A stretch of 64,000 nucleotides of DNA, taken from Pseudoalteromonas shioyasakiensis. Lineage in GTDB: Bacteria > Pseudomonadota > Gammaproteobacteria > Enterobacterales > Alteromonadaceae. Under the pieces are notes generated by a model. The model did not search any database and was not told where the DNA came from. It worked only from the letters and a program-made list of their open reading frames with translations. Location of the stretch: assembly GCF_019134595.1 (NCBI RefSeq), contig NZ_CP077770.1:1384001-1448000 (forward strand), read 5' to 3'. How positions within the stretch are numbered: the stretch's first letter is position 1; the number at the start of each line of letters is the position of its first letter. Made by a program: the position numbers and the translations under genes. Below, piece after piece: positions 1 through 9,025 of the stretch.

Positions 1-66
1 TCGGTGGCTGCCAACAGTGCATGTGAAGGCGCATTAGCTGCACTGGGATTTAGAATTAACGAATAA
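1..66 (+). CDS. pdxB: C-terminal tail of probable erythronate-4-phosphate dehydrogenase (partial)
   Basis: Frame 1 is open from the first base to a TAA stop and gives 21 residues ending LAALGFRINE. The end resembles, from memory, the C-terminal dimerisation tail of PdxB (a short helix followed by LGF and a few residues), and pdxB lies directly upstream of an asd-like gene in E. coli (pdxB-usg) and in related bacteria. PdxB is the second enzyme of the DXP-dependent pyridoxal phosphate pathway. So little sequence is present that the identity is an inference from the tail and synteny; the existence of a gene end here is well supported. Only 32 bases separate it from the asd start, so the two are probably co-transcribed. 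Confidence 0.5.
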   Translation, partial: SVAANSACEGALAALGFRINE

Positions 67-98
67 AGCCATTTGCTTTATTCAAAAGAGGAAAACAC

Positions 99-1115
99 AT
101 GTCGCAAAAATTTAATGTAGCCGTATTAGGTGCCACAGGTTTAGTGGGTCGTCAGATTATCGAAACTTTAGAAGATCGTAAGTTTCCGGTAGACCAATTA
201 TTTTTACTCGCAAGCAGCCGTAGTGCTGGCGAAGAAATTCAATTTCGCGGTGACAGCATTGAAGTAATCGATGTTGAAGAGTTTGATTTTAGCCAAGCTC
301 ACATTGGCTTATTTTCAGCAGGCGGCAGTGTCTCTGAAAAATACGCACCGATTGCGGCAGAAGCAGGCTGTGTGGTAATTGACAATACCTCACACTTTCG
401 TAATGACTACGATGTGCCATTAATTATTCCTGAAGTGAATGCATCAAGCTTAGCGGATTTTAGAAACCGCAACATCATTGCAAACCCTAACTGCTCAACG
501 ATTCAAATGCTGGTGGCACTAAAGCCAATTTATGATGCTTATGGCATTGACCGCATTAATGTATCAACTTATCAAGCTGTATCGGGGGCGGGTAAAGAGG
601 CCGTTGATGAACTAGCCAAGCAAACAGCAAACTTAATGAATGCGCGTCCGATGGATAATGCCGTTTTCCCTAAACAAATTGCTTTTAACGTGATCCCACA
701 AATCGACAGCTTTGAAGAGAACGGTTATACCCGCGAAGAAATGAAAATGGTCAACGAAACACAAAAAATCTTAGGTGATAACAGTGTCGTGGTTAACCCT
801 ACCTGTGTTCGTGTTCCCGTGTTCTTTGGTCACAGTGAAGCGATTAATATTGAAACACGTATGCCAGTAGATATCGAACATGTTAAGCAGCTATTAAACG
901 ATGCACCAGGCGTTGAATTTATTGAAGATTTAGCCGACTACCCAACAGCAGTGTCAGACGCAAGTGGTAACGATACTGTATACGTGGGTCGTTTACGTGC
1001 TGATATTTCGCATCCTCATGGTTTAAACATGTGGGTTGTAAGCGATAATACGCGCAAAGGCGCAGCAACAAATAGTGTGCAGATTGCTGAAGAGCTAATC
1101 GCAAATTATTTATAA
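99..1115 (+). CDS. asd: Aspartate-semialdehyde dehydrogenase
   Basis: This cytoplasmic enzyme reduces aspartyl phosphate to aspartate semialdehyde with NADPH, the branch point to lysine/diaminopimelate, threonine and methionine. The 338-residue protein opens with the nucleotide-binding glycine motif GATGLVG (residues 11-17). It carries the active-site cysteine in NPNCSTIQM (Cys132) and the catalytic histidine in FFGHSEAI (His245). The retained cysteine and the length favour a working Asd of the shorter 'Vibrio/Pseudomonas' type over a degenerate Usg paralogue. The ATG is preceded by AGAGGA seven bases upstream. A strong terminator follows, so fimV downstream needs its own promoter. Confidence 0.93.
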   Translation: MSQKFNVAVLGATGLVGRQIIETLEDRKFPVDQLFLLASSRSAGEEIQFRGDSIEVIDVEEFDFSQAHIGLFSAGGSVSEKYAPIAAEAGCVVIDNTSHFRNDYDVPLIIPEVNASSLADFRNRNIIANPNCSTIQMLVALKPIYDAYGIDRINVSTYQAVSGAGKEAVDELAKQTANLMNARPMDNAVFPKQIAFNVIPQIDSFEENGYTREEMKMVNETQKILGDNSVVVNPTCVRVPVFFGHSEAINIETRMPVDIEHVKQLLNDAPGVEFIEDLADYPTAVSDASGNDTVYVGRLRADISHPHGLNMWVVSDNTRKGAATNSVQIAEELIANYL

Positions 1116-1146
1116 ATCTGATGATTTAGACTGAGCTAAATGTGAG

Positions 1147-1172
1147 AAAAGCGGCAATTTGCCGCTTTTTTT
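1147..1172 (+). terminator. Rho-independent terminator after asd
   Basis: An AAAGCGGCA / TGCCGCTTT hairpin with a short ATT-type loop is followed by a run of T. It lies about 35 bases past the asd stop. Confidence 0.85.
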
Positions 1173-1435
1173 GTGAATTCATTGCCAAATTATTGCCGCA
1201 TACGCTGTAAAAGCGTATAAACTTAACGATAACAATAAAAAAGCCTCTCAGCCGCTAATATTTAAGCTATTTACTATCAAGGTGTTGCAATAGATATTGC
1301 AAGGCAACTAAGTTATAGTTTGCAGCTGGAATAGAGCTTGCAAGAAAACATAATTAAGAATCAATTCTGCAAGAATTACTTGATGTTTAAGCAACCAAGG
1401 TTGCTGCGTTAACATTTAAAACATAAAGGATCAGC
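1173..1435 (+). promoter_or_regulatory. fimV upstream region
   Basis: About 260 bases of AT-rich sequence lie between the asd terminator and the fimV start and show no credible ORF. Because the terminator isolates fimV from asd, the fimV promoter should be here. TTGCAA occurs twice (1285-1290 and 1297-1302) upstream of AT-rich stretches, but I cannot pick a convincing -35/-10 pair. AAAGGA at 1425-1430 is the ribosome binding site of the ATG at 1436. Confidence 0.4.
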
Positions 1436-4400
1436 ATGCGCGGTTTAGCAACACTCTTCATATTAGCGTCTGCATTGGTGGTAACACCGACATACTCTGA
1501 TGAAGGCACCACACTCAAAGGCCCTAAAGGTGTCGATTACGGTGCGCAGGGGCGCTCTATTGGTCCAATTAAACCGACCGATACATTATGGCGCATTGCC
1601 GCTAAAATTCGCCCTGACAACTCTGTAAGTATTTATCAGGTCATGCAAGCTCTGTATGACAAAAACCCATCGTCATTTTTAGACCAAAATCTTAACCATA
1701 TGCGTGATGGCGCATACCTAAAAATTCCAACAATTGCAGAAATGCGTGCGGTCAACCCGACGTTAGCAAAAGCGCGTTCTGAACAAGATGATGAGCTGTG
1801 GGAAAAAAAGAAAAACGGCACGCTGACTACAGCTGAAATTAATGAATCTCAAAAGAAAGTAACTCAAGCCCGTAAAGTTGATGTTGACGAAGCAAAACAA
1901 GAACTTAAGCAAGAAATCAACACTATTAAAACTGAGCAGGGTACGCAGCTTGTTGAGCTTCAAAAGCAGTTTAAATCGTCGGTTGATAATGTTGAAGAAA
2001 TCTTAGCTGAGAACAATAAGCTCAAAAAACAACTTACCGGTATTTCTAAAGAGCTTGAAACCGTTCGTGATCAACTTGGTCAAGACAGTGAAATTCAAAA
2101 GCAGCTGAAAGAGCTGATCACTAAACAAAATGAAATCATAGAGCAGCAAAAAGCAAAAAAGATTGAAGAGGACAGTGGGTTTAGTTTTTCAGATTTACTG
2201 AGCAACCCATTTGTTCTCGGTGCATTAATGTTTATTCCTGCTTTACTGATCATTGCAGCCGTTGTGATGTTTTTGAAAAAACGCAACAGCGCCAGTGATG
2301 ATACTGATGCCAGCGATGACGATGAATTTTTACCACAAAGCCCAAGTTATAACCCTGATGATGATTTAGAGCCGATTGTAGAAACTGATCCGCTTGTTCC
2401 TGATCCGGTTGAAGACAATGATGACTTGAGTGTGCGTTTAGATGACGACTTAGACCAAGACATGCTGCCAGATGATGACATCATTTTTGACGACAGCATC
2501 GATGATAGTTTTGATGAAGATGACAGTGTTTTAAATCAAGATGAGCTAGAAGGTTTATTAAGTGATGACATCGAGTTTAATGATGAGTCTTCAAGTAGTG
2601 CTGACGATGATGATTTAGATGCATTTTTACAGCAAGATTTCGATCAAACCGATGACGACAGTTTAGGTGATGAAATTGACCTAGATAGTGAGCAGCCTCA
2701 AGCAGATTCATCGGGTGATATTTTAAGTGCTGATGACATTGACGACCTATTTGATACAGATGAAGATGACTCGTTAGATAACGCTAATGATGAAATGGCA
2801 GCGCTTAGTGAAGAGCTCGCAGAAGATGACGCAGAAGATGATTTTGACATTGATAGCTTAATTGATGAGCAAAACAATACAGATTCTAATCAAGACGTAA
2901 ACCTCGACGATATTGATGACTTACTCGATGAAAATAATGATGCCTCATCAACTAACGTTGAAGCTGAACTCATCGATGAAGATGATTTTGATATCGACAG
3001 CTTAATTGATGAAACACAAACAGAAGAGCCAGCCGCTGAAGCTAATGATGCATTAGAAAATGATGATCTTGATGATGCGCTGGATGTTGATGACATTGAC
3101 TCGCTATTAGATGAAGTTCAAGAAGAAGCGCCAGCCGAAGAGCCAAGTGCGGATGAGCTCATCGATGAAGATGATTTCGATATCGACAGTTTAATTGATG
3201 AAGCGCAAACAGAAGAGTCAGCCGCTGAAGCTAACGATGCATTAGAAAACGATGATCTTGATAGTGCGCTAGATGTTGATGACATTGATTCATTATTAGA
3301 TGAAGTTCAAGAAGAAGCGCCAGCCGCTGAAGCTAACGATGCATTAGAAAACGATGATCTTGATAGTGCGCTAGATGTTGATGACATTGACTCATTATTA
3401 GATGAAGTTCAAGAAGAAGCGCCAGCCGAAGAACCAAGCGCAGACGATTTAATCGATGAAGATGAGCTTGATGATGCTCTCGATGTTGATGACATTGATT
3501 CATTACTAGATGAGGCACAAGCAGAGCAAGAACCTGAAGTTGAGCTTGCTGAGGAGCAGCCTGAAGAACTTGTTGAAGAACAAAGCGCAGACGACTTAAT
3601 CGACGAAGGCGAGCTTGAGGATGACTTAGATGTTGATGACATTGATTCACTATTAGATGAAGCTCAAACAGAGCAAGAGCCTGAAGCGGAGCTTATTGAG
3701 GAGCAGCCTGAAGAGCTCATAGAAGAACCTAGTGCAGACGATTTAATTGATGAAGATGAGCTTGATGATGCCCTTGATGTTGATGATATTGATTCATTAG
3801 TAGATGAGGCAAAAGCAGAGCCAGAGTCTGAAGAAGCACAAGAACTTGAAGCCGATCTTGTTGAGGAGCAGCCTGAAGATCTTGTTGAAGAACCAAGCGC
3901 AGACGATTTAATTGATGAAGACGAGCTTGATGATTCGCAGGATGTTGATGACATTGACTCATTATTAGATGAAGCTCAGACAGAGCCAGAAGCAGAGCTT
4001 GTTGAAGAGCAGCCTGAAGAGTTTGTAGAAGAACCAAGCACAGACGATTTAATTGATGAAGATGAGCTTGATGATGATTTAGATGTCGATGACATCGACT
4101 CACTATTGGATGAAGCTCAAGAAGAGCCTGAACCTGAAGAGCTGGTTGAAGAGTCAATTGAAGAACCTAGTGTAGACGACTTAATTGACGAAGATGAGCT
4201 TGATGATGATTTAGATGTCGATGACATCGACTCATTATTGGATGAAGCGCAGGAAGAGCCAGAACAAGAACCAGTTGAAGAGCTTAGCGAAGAGCCTATT
4301 ACGGATGATTTAAGCGATGAGTTTGATACTGATGATATCGACTCACTACTTGATGAGGTCGATGCCGAGTCAGAAGAACCTGAGTTGACAGATGAAAGTA

Positions 4401-6016
4401 GCTCAGATTTTGATGACAATGCTGAGCAAGAAGATGAACTCGATGTAGCAGATATCGACTCATTACTTGATGAAGATGATAGTGATGAGCAGGACTCTGG
4501 CGTTGATGATGAACTTGAAGAGCTTATTCAGCAAGCAAATGAGCTGAAGCAAGACACTAAAGCGCAGATCTCAGATTTAAGCCATGAACAGAGTGACAGT
4601 GCAGAGCATGATGAGAATCTACAAGAGTCGCTAGAAGATTTAGCTGATGCTGATCAAGCGGTTGATGACATGAATGTTGAGTCGATTGCATCAGAGTTGG
4701 TTGATGATGCAGATGATAGTGACGAAGTTGATATCGATGAGGCGCTTAATCAAGAGTTTAATGAAGATAGCGATGAGCTATTAGATGAAGATGATAGCCT
4801 TGACGAATTTGATGATCCGTCACTGAAAAGTGTCGATGAGTTATTAAATGAAATTGGTGAAGAAGATGATTATGTCGAAGCACCAGATTGGTCAATAGAT
4901 GAACCAGATCAAGACATAGAAGAAGTTGAAATTGATTTAGGCGATGATCCGCTAGCAGATGAAGACCTAACTGATGAATTTGATTTAACCGCCGACGAAG
5001 AGCCATTACAGCAAGATACCGTGACTCCTAGCCAAGAGTTGGAAGAGTATCCTGAGCTTGAGCTAGATGAAGCCGGTTTTGAATTGGATGAATCTGATGA
5101 AGACACTTCTGGTGAGTTAGATGAAGATGCACCATTACAGTTAAGTCAGGCAGAGCAAGACCTTGCTAATTCATTAGCAACGGGTAATGAGCTTGATCAG
5201 CTAGACGATGATTTTGATGATGAGATCTTGCTTGATAATGAATTTACAGAAGATGATATTCTTGATCCTGAGGACGACTTATCGGATCAATCACAGAGTG
5301 AAGGCACAGCAGAGTTAACGAGCGAAGCGCCAATTGACGATGAGGTGGCTGATAGCCAAGACGAATTAGAAGAGTTCCCTGAATTCGAATTGGACGATAT
5401 TGAACTTGATGATGCCGTAGAAGCTGAACAAACATTAGCTGATATCGAGTCTAATTTAGCTGACGAGGCTGATTTAAGTGAGCTGTCAGACGATGAAATC
5501 GATGATGATTTTATGGCTGACCTTACTCAAACAGACTTTGATGCGCTGTTAAATGAATTAGCAGAGCCAGATGAAGCTGATATTGCTGATGCCAGTGAGT
5601 TCGACGTTGATTTTAATGCGCTATTAAATGAAGACTTACAGGGTGAAAGCGAACAGCCAGTTGAACCTGAAGTACAGGCATTAGATGCCGAGGAGCAAAC
5701 TACTACAACGGATGAGTTTGTAGATATTGATTCATTACTTGAACAAAGTGACGATGAAGCACTCGACCATGAACCTTATGATGAGGTTGATATGGATGTA
5801 GGGTTAAGTGATTTTAATGACTTACTAGCAGGTGATAACCCAACTGATGTTGATGCCGAAAGTGGTGGTTATTCAGCAAAACTGGATTTAGCTCGGGCAT
5901 ATATCGAAATAGACGACTTTGATGCAGCGCTGCAAGCCATTGAAGATGTTATCGCCAATGGTCCTGATGAAGTGCAAGAAGAAGCACAATCACTTAAAGC
6001 TAAAATTAGCGAGTAA
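1436..6016 (+). CDS. fimV: FimV/HubP-type polar landmark protein with long acidic repeat region
   Basis: FimV/HubP proteins sit at the cell pole, bind peptidoglycan through a LysM-like domain and recruit chemotaxis, flagellar, type IV pilus and ParA-type partners. This 1526-residue protein has a signal peptide (about residues 1-21) and a LysM-like domain with the family sequence DTLWRIAAKIRP near residue 50. A coiled coil follows at about 115-245 and a transmembrane segment at about 258-280. The cytoplasmic part is extremely Asp/Glu rich and repetitive; the core DVDDIDSLLDEAQ recurs about ten times between roughly residues 540 and 1000. The last 50 residues (AKLDLARAYIEIDDFDAALQ) form the conserved FimV C-terminal TPR-like motif. 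Length fits the large HubP forms. The usual downstream gene truA is absent; a terminator and a convergent peptidase gene follow instead. Confidence 0.93.
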   Translation: MRGLATLFILASALVVTPTYSDEGTTLKGPKGVDYGAQGRSIGPIKPTDTLWRIAAKIRPDNSVSIYQVMQALYDKNPSSFLDQNLNHMRDGAYLKIPTIAEMRAVNPTLAKARSEQDDELWEKKKNGTLTTAEINESQKKVTQARKVDVDEAKQELKQEINTIKTEQGTQLVELQKQFKSSVDNVEEILAENNKLKKQLTGISKELETVRDQLGQDSEIQKQLKELITKQNEIIEQQKAKKIEEDSGFSFSDLLSNPFVLGALMFIPALLIIAAVVMFLKKRNSASDDTDASDDDEFLPQSPSYNPDDDLEPIVETDPLVPDPVEDNDDLSVRLDDDLDQDMLPDDDIIFDDSIDDSFDEDDSVLNQDELEGLLSDDIEFNDESSSSADDDDLDAFLQQDFDQTDDDSLGDEIDLDSEQPQADSSGDILSADDIDDLFDTDEDDSLDNANDEMAALSEELAEDDAEDDFDIDSLIDEQNNTDSNQDVNLDDIDDLLDENNDASSTNVEAELIDEDDFDIDSLIDETQTEEPAAEANDALENDDLDDALDVDDIDSLLDEVQEEAPAEEPSADELIDEDDFDIDSLIDEAQTEESAAEANDALENDDLDSALDVDDIDSLLDEVQEEAPAAEANDALENDDLDSALDVDDIDSLLDEVQEEAPAEEPSADDLIDEDELDDALDVDDIDSLLDEAQAEQEPEVELAEEQPEELVEEQSADDLIDEGELEDDLDVDDIDSLLDEAQTEQEPEAELIEEQPEELIEEPSADDLIDEDELDDALDVDDIDSLVDEAKAEPESEEAQELEADLVEEQPEDLVEEPSADDLIDEDELDDSQDVDDIDSLLDEAQTEPEAELVEEQPEEFVEEPSTDDLIDEDELDDDLDVDDIDSLLDEAQEEPEPEELVEESIEEPSVDDLIDEDELDDDLDVDDIDSLLDEAQEEPEQEPVEELSEEPITDDLSDEFDTDDIDSLLDEVDAESEEPELTDESSSDFDDNAEQEDELDVADIDSLLDEDDSDEQDSGVDDELEELIQQANELKQDTKAQISDLSHEQSDSAEHDENLQESLEDLADADQAVDDMNVESIASELVDDADDSDEVDIDEALNQEFNEDSDELLDEDDSLDEFDDPSLKSVDELLNEIGEEDDYVEAPDWSIDEPDQDIEEVEIDLGDDPLADEDLTDEFDLTADEEPLQQDTVTPSQELEEYPELELDEAGFELDESDEDTSGELDEDAPLQLSQAEQDLANSLATGNELDQLDDDFDDEILLDNEFTEDDILDPEDDLSDQSQSEGTAELTSEAPIDDEVADSQDELEEFPEFELDDIELDDAVEAEQTLADIESNLADEADLSELSDDEIDDDFMADLTQTDFDALLNELAEPDEADIADASEFDVDFNALLNEDLQGESEQPVEPEVQALDAEEQTTTTDEFVDIDSLLEQSDDEALDHEPYDEVDMDVGLSDFNDLLAGDNPTDVDAESGGYSAKLDLARAYIEIDDFDAALQAIEDVIANGPDEVQEEAQSLKAKISE
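3221..3424 (+). repeat. 102-bp in-frame tandem duplication inside fimV
   Basis: Two adjacent 102-bp copies (3221-3322 and 3323-3424) both begin GCCGCTGAAGCTAACGATGC. They read almost identically; I see one clear synonymous difference (gattca versus gactca) within the central part, and divergence only at the extreme end of copy two. Each encodes a 34-residue acidic unit containing DVDDIDSLLDEVQEE. The identity at synonymous sites points to a recent slippage or recombination event within an older, more diverged repeat region. Confidence 0.85.
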
Positions 6017-6025
6017 TACTATCCC

Positions 6026-6062
6026 AAAAAAACCGAGCTAACTTCAACTAGCTCGGTTTTTT
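6026..6062. terminator. Bidirectional terminator between fimV and the M28 peptidase gene
   Basis: AAAACCGAGCTA and TAGCTCGGTTTT form a 12-bp stem around an 8-base loop, with A and T runs on the two sides. It can serve both convergent genes. Confidence 0.85.
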
Positions 6063-6077
6063 GTATCTAAGCGAAGG

Positions 6078-7703
6078 TTATTGCTTGTCTTGTAAACGAC
6101 GAGTTTTGAAATCAGACTCGGCTTTCCACTTAGGCCAATCGCCGTTATCAGCAAGTTTGGCAGCAATATCAACGATCAGTTCAATATCTTGATTAACACC
6201 GCCCATAGACCAATCTGCTGAATAGTCGTCAGCTTCTTTATGATATTTGTGCGCGATATAATCTGGATCTGTATCACCTAAACTCATAAACAATAAGCTA
6301 GGCACGCCTTGCTTAGCTAGAGAAAAGTGATCAGAGCGGAAGAATAAACCATTTTGAGGACGCGGGTCCATTTTTACATGACGACCTTGTGCTTTCGCTG
6401 CATCTGCAAGGTAGTCTTCCATTTCAGACATGCCTTTACCGTATTGTAATATGTAGTCAACGCCGTCTAGCACGTTCATACCATCAATATTAAGCAGCGC
6501 GACCATTTGCTTGGTTGGTACAATCTCGCCAGTAGCGAATTGTTCTGAGCCAATAAGCCCTGTTTCTTCGGCCGTAAAGTTGGCAAAGATAATAGAGCGT
6601 TTAAATGGTTTTTTCTTATGCATTTCAGTAAGAATACGGGCTATTTCAACCGTTGCTGCGCTACCTGATGCGTTATCAACAGCACCATTGTAGATTTTCA
6701 CACCGTCATCAGTTTGCTTGGTACCAAAGTGGTCCCAGTGCGCACCAATTACAATGTACTCATCAGGAGTTTCGCTACCTTTAAGCGTTGCAACAACATT
6801 ATGCGATTGCGCTTGAGAGATATCACTTTTCAGTGTCAGCGCTGCTTTCGCTTTTAAGTCGACAGGTTTAAAGTCAGCTTTTAGTGCGTTGGCTTTTTCA
6901 GTTTGATAATCAAGGCCTGCTTGAGCAAAGATTTCATTTGCCGCTTTCTCATCAATCCAACCCATTACAGGGATGTCAGAAGCATTTTTATTTTGGTCGA
7001 TTAAGGTATATTTGCTACCCGTGTTCGAGCTTTCAACAACGCCCCAAGGGTAAGCTGCAGGTGCCGTTTCGTGAACGATAAATACCGCTTTTGCACCTTG
7101 GCGAGCACCTTCTTCATATTTGTAAGTCCAACGACCGTAGTAGGTCATAGCATTACCGGTGAAAAGCGCGTCGTCTTGCGTGGCAAAACCAGGATCATTA
7201 ACAAGCACGATAATTGTTTTGTCTTTTACATCAATATCTGCAAAGTCATCCCAATTATATTCAGGTGCATTAATACCATAGCCAACAAACACAACATCAG
7301 AGCCATCAATGTTGATCTCAGGGTTAATTTGCTGGGTACGGGCGGTAAAATCACTGCCAGCATTAAAGTTTAAATCACCCACTTGTAAGGTCATGTTTTG
7401 ATCTGGAGTGAGTTTTGCCATGGTAACTGGCTGTAAAAACTCGCCATTAAAACTACCGCTTAGGCCGAGTTTTTTATATTCATCGGCTAAATAGTTAATA
7501 GTGAGCGTTTCGCCTTCAGTTAAAGGGCCGCGGCCTAAGAATTCATCCGAGGCGAGGGTTTTAATATGTGAGCGTACATTGGCAATGTTTACGGTTTCAT
7601 TGCTTTCAGCGCTTGGTTCATCAGTGCTTGTTGTTGGTTGCTCAGAGCAGCCAAATAAACCAACTGCAAGTGCCAAGCTTGCATACTTAAGGTGAGTTGT
7701 CAT
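6078..7703 (-). CDS. M28-family zinc aminopeptidase lipoprotein
   Basis: A predicted outer-membrane or periplasmic lipoprotein of 541 residues. The N-terminus has a short hydrophobic signal ending in the lipobox LFGC (Cys19). A protease-associated (PA) domain occupies roughly residues 140-270. The M28 metallopeptidase domain has the expected metal ligands in order: GAHWDHFG, GAVDNASG, the catalytic FTAEETG, NIDGMN and SDHFSLAKQG. Family members remove N-terminal residues from peptides, and the substrate here is unknown. It lies 127 bases downstream of a metallo-beta-lactamase-fold gene on the same strand and converges on fimV. It could be co-transcribed with that gene, but this is only an inference from spacing. 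Confidence 0.88.
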   Translation of the reverse strand: MTTHLKYASLALAVGLFGCSEQPTTSTDEPSAESNETVNIANVRSHIKTLASDEFLGRGPLTEGETLTINYLADEYKKLGLSGSFNGEFLQPVTMAKLTPDQNMTLQVGDLNFNAGSDFTARTQQINPEINIDGSDVVFVGYGINAPEYNWDDFADIDVKDKTIIVLVNDPGFATQDDALFTGNAMTYYGRWTYKYEEGARQGAKAVFIVHETAPAAYPWGVVESSNTGSKYTLIDQNKNASDIPVMGWIDEKAANEIFAQAGLDYQTEKANALKADFKPVDLKAKAALTLKSDISQAQSHNVVATLKGSETPDEYIVIGAHWDHFGTKQTDDGVKIYNGAVDNASGSAATVEIARILTEMHKKKPFKRSIIFANFTAEETGLIGSEQFATGEIVPTKQMVALLNIDGMNVLDGVDYILQYGKGMSEMEDYLADAAKAQGRHVKMDPRPQNGLFFRSDHFSLAKQGVPSLLFMSLGDTDPDYIAHKYHKEADDYSADWSMGGVNQDIELIVDIAAKLADNGDWPKWKAESDFKTRRLQDKQ

Positions 7704-7830
7704 AGTTTTTCTGGTTGATTATACAGAGTTTCACTATATGGGACGCGAAGGGGGGCTGTCCAGAAAGAGTCTACAAATAACTAATTATTCAAGATGAAAG
7801 GATAATAATGCACCTTTCATCCTGTCAATA

Positions 7831-8910
7831 TTACCACCACGCTTTATCAATCGCGTTATCTTGAATTTTAAATACTTCTCCAACTAGCGGAGTACTCAGT
7901 GATACTTGCTCTTGTCCTGCTTTTTTAGCAACACGTCTAAGTGGGTCATACCAAGCATGAAAGGCGAGATCGAATGTCCCATTATGCACTGGCACCATCA
8001 CATCACCTTGTAAGTCGAGATGAGCTTGTACTGATTGTTCTGGTGTCATGTGAATGTCAGCCCAATCTTTGTCGTAAGCGCCGGTTTCAATAAAGGTGAT
8101 ATCAAACGGCCCATAGCGATTACCAATCTCTTTAAAGCCAGCAAAATAGCCAGAGTCACCGCTAAAATAAAAACGCTTGTCATTTACTTTAATAGCCCAA
8201 GAGCCCCAAAGGGTTTTATTGCCATCTGTTAAACTTCGGCCAGAGAAGTGCTGGGTTGGTGTAAATACAATTTGGCTATTTGCCATATTTTGCTCTTGCC
8301 ACCAATCAAAAGTATGGACTTTTTGTTCATCAACGCCCCATTTGTTCAGGTCGTTTTCGACTCCTAATGGCACATAAAAAGAAGCTGTTTTATCAACAAG
8401 CTGTTTAATTGCTGCTTTATCTAAGTGGTCATAATGGTTGTGCGAAATAAACACTTTGGCAATGTTTGGTAACTCTTGAATGCTGATAGGTGTTGGCTGA
8501 AAGCGCTTTGGCCCCATGAATGAAAAAGGCGAAGCGCGTTCTGAAAATACCGGATCAAATAACCAGTATTCGCCATACACTTTCGCTAAAATAGAGGAGT
8601 GGCCTAATTTCACAAAATGCACTGTGTCATTAGATAAACGCTCAAGCTGTGCATGAGAAACAGAATGCATAGGCAGTTCACCTTTTGGCTCTGCATCAAT
8701 TTTCTTTTCTGTAATAAAGCGTTTGAAGATACCTAGCGTTTTCTTAAAGCTGGGTCTTTCTACCTCAGCGCTATTGTGGAACTTGCCGTCAGATAATTGC
8801 GCAGAGTGGCTGTTATCACTCACGCCTTCAGCGGCTAATTGATTATTCATAATAAACACTCCTATCACGATGCACAGAGTGGCGATTGCGAGCCATTTTA
8901 GAAATTTCAT
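7831..8910 (-). CDS. Membrane-anchored metallo-beta-lactamase-fold hydrolase, UlaG/NAPE-PLD-like
   Basis: A 359-residue protein with an N-terminal hydrophobic segment (about residues 5-21, likely an uncleaved anchor or signal). The fold-defining metal motif is FISHNHYDHLDK, followed by FSGDSGYF and VPVHNGTFDLAFH. The order and spacing match the beta-lactamase-2 branch that includes UlaG and N-acyl-phosphatidylethanolamine phospholipase D. The real substrate cannot be read from the sequence. The gene is divergent from a TetR regulator, and a perfect palindrome lies 16 bases upstream of its start, so it is the most likely regulated target. GGTGA precedes the ATG. Confidence 0.85.
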   Translation of the reverse strand: MKFLKWLAIATLCIVIGVFIMNNQLAAEGVSDNSHSAQLSDGKFHNSAEVERPSFKKTLGIFKRFITEKKIDAEPKGELPMHSVSHAQLERLSNDTVHFVKLGHSSILAKVYGEYWLFDPVFSERASPFSFMGPKRFQPTPISIQELPNIAKVFISHNHYDHLDKAAIKQLVDKTASFYVPLGVENDLNKWGVDEQKVHTFDWWQEQNMANSQIVFTPTQHFSGRSLTDGNKTLWGSWAIKVNDKRFYFSGDSGYFAGFKEIGNRYGPFDITFIETGAYDKDWADIHMTPEQSVQAHLDLQGDVMVPVHNGTFDLAFHAWYDPLRRVAKKAGQEQVSLSTPLVGEVFKIQDNAIDKAWW

Positions 8911-8925
8911 ATCGTCACCATAAGT

Positions 8926-8944
8926 AAACTACACGGTGTAGTTT
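8926..8944. promoter_or_regulatory. Palindromic operator, probable TetR-family binding site
   Basis: AAACTACAC-G-GTGTAGTTT is a perfect 9-bp inverted repeat around one central base. It lies between the divergent hydrolase and TetR genes, next to the hydrolase ribosome binding site. Its size fits a TetR dimer site. Confidence 0.65.
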
Positions 8945-8965
8945 TTCATGGTTTGCTATAAAAGT

Positions 8966-8984
8966 AAACTATCTAGTGCATTTT
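8966..8984. promoter_or_regulatory. Second, degenerate copy of the operator
   Basis: AAACTATCT-A-GTGCATTTT starts exactly 40 bases after the first palindrome and keeps the outer AAACTA and the GTG of the inner arm. It may be a weaker site on the tetR side. A further short inverted repeat, GTTAC-ACTA-GTAAC, lies at about 8995-9008 just before the tetR ribosome binding site. Confidence 0.4.
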
Positions 8985-9025
8985 TTATTTTTGCGTTACA
9001 CTAGTAACCCTTATCGGAGGGGTCC

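Noticed and set aside
2890..5435. Serine-rich and His/Leu-rich ORFs on the strand opposite fimV
   Set aside because: They are the shadow of a gene made mostly of GAT, GAA and GAG codons, which leave the antisense frames free of stops. No ribosome binding site or family similarity supports them.
6511..7695. Plus-strand ORFs of 60-100 residues over the M28 peptidase
   Set aside because: They are antisense shadows of a well-supported gene, with no start signals or recognised domain.
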